Assembly (NCBI GenBank): GCA_937915455.1
Contig: CALDNN010000134.1
Span: 1 to 6,662, forward strand
DNA: 6,662 nt
Direction: 5' to 3'
Source: Pelethousia sp002409725
GTDB taxonomy: Bacteria > Bacillota > Clostridia > Christensenellales > CAG-138
The first letter of the stretch is position 1. Every line of letters starts with the position of its first letter. Both the position numbers and the translations under genes were made by a program. The notes below the pieces were generated by a model. That model was given only the letters and a program-made list of their open reading frames with translations. It was not told where the DNA came from and searched no databases. Shown here one piece after another: positions 5,282 to 6,662 of this stretch.

Positions 5282-5324
5282 GCCTGCGGAAGAGCACAAG
5301 GATCTCCGCGCTTCTTCCGCAGGC
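5282..5324 (+). terminator. Strong intercistronic hairpin after the binding-protein gene
   Basis: GCCTGCGGAAGA (5282-5293) pairs perfectly with TCTTCCGCAGGC (5313-5324) over 12 bp, and GC (5294-5295) can add two more pairs past a one-base bulge. The following ATCCTAATTTATAC is only mildly T-rich. The likely role is partial termination, or protection of the upstream message from 3' decay, so that binding protein exceeds ATPase. This arrangement is common in binding-protein-dependent operons. Confidence 0.65.
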
Positions 5325-5368
5325 ATCCTAATTTATACACAATTTACCTTAAGAAAGAAGGGTGTATA

Positions 5369-6662
5369 GTGCAAACGGAACAAAGCGACATCCTCAAGCT
5401 TACCAATGTGAACAAGTCGTTCCCGGGTGTGAAAGCCCTATGCAACATGTGCATGACGGTAAAAAAGGGGGAAGTGCATGCATTGGTGGGTGAAAATGGC
5501 GCTGGAAAGTCCACCCTGATGAAAATATTGTCCGGTGCCTATATCAAAGATAGCGGCACCATTGAATTCTGCGGGCACGAGGTGGAGATCACCTCGCCCA
5601 AACAAGCGGAACGGCTAGGCATCTCCATCATATACCAAGAGCTTAACTTGATGAAAAAGCTGAGCGTTGCGGAAAATGTTTTTCTAGGGCGTTATCCCCG
5701 AAAAAATGGGTTCATCGACTGGAAACAGATGAACAAAGACGCCAAGGAATTATTTGATACCTTTGACATAAAAATGGATGTTACCGCCATGGTCCGTTCC
5801 TTGAGCTTGGCACAACAGCAATTGGTAGAGATCATCAAAGCGGTCAGCATCAACTCCCAGGTGGTTATTATGGACGAGCCTACCTCTTCCCTGACCGCCA
5901 GCGAGACCGAGACTTTGTTCCGCATTATACAGACCCTAAAAGATAGGCACATTGCCGTTATCTTCATCACCCATCGCCTGGATGAGATATTCCGAATCTG
6001 CGACCGCCTTACCGTATTGCGGGATGGCTGCTTTGTAGGCACCAAAGCCGTGCACGAGGTGACGAAGTCCGAGTTGATCAGCATGATGATCGGCAGAGAG
6101 CTGACCCAGCAATTCCCGCCCAGAAAAGTAACCCTTGGCGAAGTTTCGCTTGAGGTGTGCAATCTATCGGACGGCTACCGGGTGAAGGATGTGTCATTCT
6201 CAGCGCGGCGGGGTGAGGTGTTGGGCTTTGCGGGCCTGGTGGGTGCGGGCCGCACCGAGACCATGCGCTTAATCTTTGGGGCCGATCCTAAGACGTCGGG
6301 CGTTGTCCGCATTAACGGCACAGAGGTAAACATCCGGAATCCTCGGCAGGCAGTGCGCCAAAAAATAGGCTTTGTTACCGAAAACCGCAAGGAGGAGGGG
6401 CTATTCCTCTCTTTGCCGATAAAAGTAAACATTGCCATGGTAGCTTATAAGAAGATCCTGACGCGGTCATTCTTCAACTTCAAAAAAGAACGTCAGGTGG
6501 CAGAACAGTATGTTAATGACCTGCATATCGTCACTCCTTCGGTAGATCAGATCGCCATGTTGCTTTCGGGCGGCAACCAGCAGAAGGTAGTTTTGGCCAA
6601 GTGGCTTCTACCCGATTCTGAAATCGTTATTTTTGATGAGCCTACCCGGGGGATAGACGTGG
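5369..6662 (+). CDS. rbsA: Sugar ABC transporter ATP-binding protein, RbsA-type, 3' end missing
   Basis: The frame runs from GTG at 5369 off the right edge: 431 codons of a protein normally near 495-500, so roughly 65-70 residues are missing. It has two fused ATPase domains that power import at the inner face of the membrane. Domain 1 has Walker A GENGAGKST (41-49), the Q-loop YQE, the variant signature LSLAQQQ (145-151), Walker B MDEP with D169-E170, and switch H202. Domain 2 has the degenerate loop GLVGAGRTE (289-297), lacking the Walker lysine as is normal for this family, then LSGGNQQ (399-405) and FDEPTRGID with D423. The GTG follows AAGAAGG by about six bases. The family (RbsA/MglA/XylG) is certain; the symbol rests on the neighbouring rbsD and not on specificity. 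A permease gene would be expected next. Confidence 0.93.
   Translation, partial: MQTEQSDILKLTNVNKSFPGVKALCNMCMTVKKGEVHALVGENGAGKSTLMKILSGAYIKDSGTIEFCGHEVEITSPKQAERLGISIIYQELNLMKKLSVAENVFLGRYPRKNGFIDWKQMNKDAKELFDTFDIKMDVTAMVRSLSLAQQQLVEIIKAVSINSQVVIMDEPTSSLTASETETLFRIIQTLKDRHIAVIFITHRLDEIFRICDRLTVLRDGCFVGTKAVHEVTKSELISMMIGRELTQQFPPRKVTLGEVSLEVCNLSDGYRVKDVSFSARRGEVLGFAGLVGAGRTETMRLIFGADPKTSGVVRINGTEVNIRNPRQAVRQKIGFVTENRKEEGLFLSLPIKVNIAMVAYKKILTRSFFNFKKERQVAEQYVNDLHIVTPSVDQIAMLLSGGNQQKVVLAKWLLPDSEIVIFDEPTRGIDV

Noticed and set aside
5692..6438. Two minus-strand frames opposite the ATPase gene
   Set aside because: The plus strand encodes both ATPase domains with all motifs in order through this stretch, so the antisense frames are not genes.
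1..6662. CRISPR arrays, tRNA or rRNA genes, insertion sequences and phage genes
   Set aside because: No regularly spaced repeats, cloverleaf-like segments, rRNA-like stretches or transposase motifs were found on either strand by eye.

Overview
The window looks like a carbohydrate-uptake and oxidation locus from a Gram-positive anaerobe, most likely a member of the Clostridia (Bacillota). The reasons are strong AAGGAGG-type ribosome binding sites, GTG starts on two genes, a lipoprotein-anchored solute-binding protein with an acidic/Pro/Ala linker, consensus TTGACA/TATAAT promoters, and an estimated GC content near 50%. The genus cannot be read from this window.

Layout. The left edge (1-227) holds an unrecognised open frame running in from outside and a 19-bp imperfect hairpin. 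A TIM-barrel protein resembling aldo/keto reductases follows on the minus strand (228-1091). The gap at 1092-1479 is a divergent control region with promoters facing both ways, a tandem 7-bp repeat, and a long structured leader containing a LacI-type operator. The plus strand then carries a zinc-type medium-chain dehydrogenase (1480-2454), a LacI-family repressor (2638-3624), an RbsD-type sugar pyranase (3751-4149), an RbsB-type sugar-binding lipoprotein (4212-5252) and the first 431 codons of an RbsA-type double ATPase (5369 to the right edge). The permease gene expected in such systems is not in the window and may lie beyond the right edge.

How the parts fit. The binding lipoprotein and ATPase belong to an ABC importer of the ribose/monosaccharide class. 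RbsD-type proteins interconvert ring forms of an imported sugar. The dehydrogenase and the divergent AKR-like protein would act on the imported compound or a product of it. The repressor gene has a perfect 16-bp palindrome (AGGGAAACGTTTCCCT) in front of it. A 14/16 match lies in the leader of the dehydrogenase gene, and a weaker 12/16 match lies between the repressor and the pyranase gene. These three sites suggest one local regulon. The substrate cannot be named from sequence: ribose is the default for rbsDBA-type genes, but the adjoining dehydrogenase and AKR-like gene point towards a polyol, a rarer sugar or another oxidisable sugar derivative.

No RNA genes, CRISPR arrays, insertion sequences or phage genes were seen.
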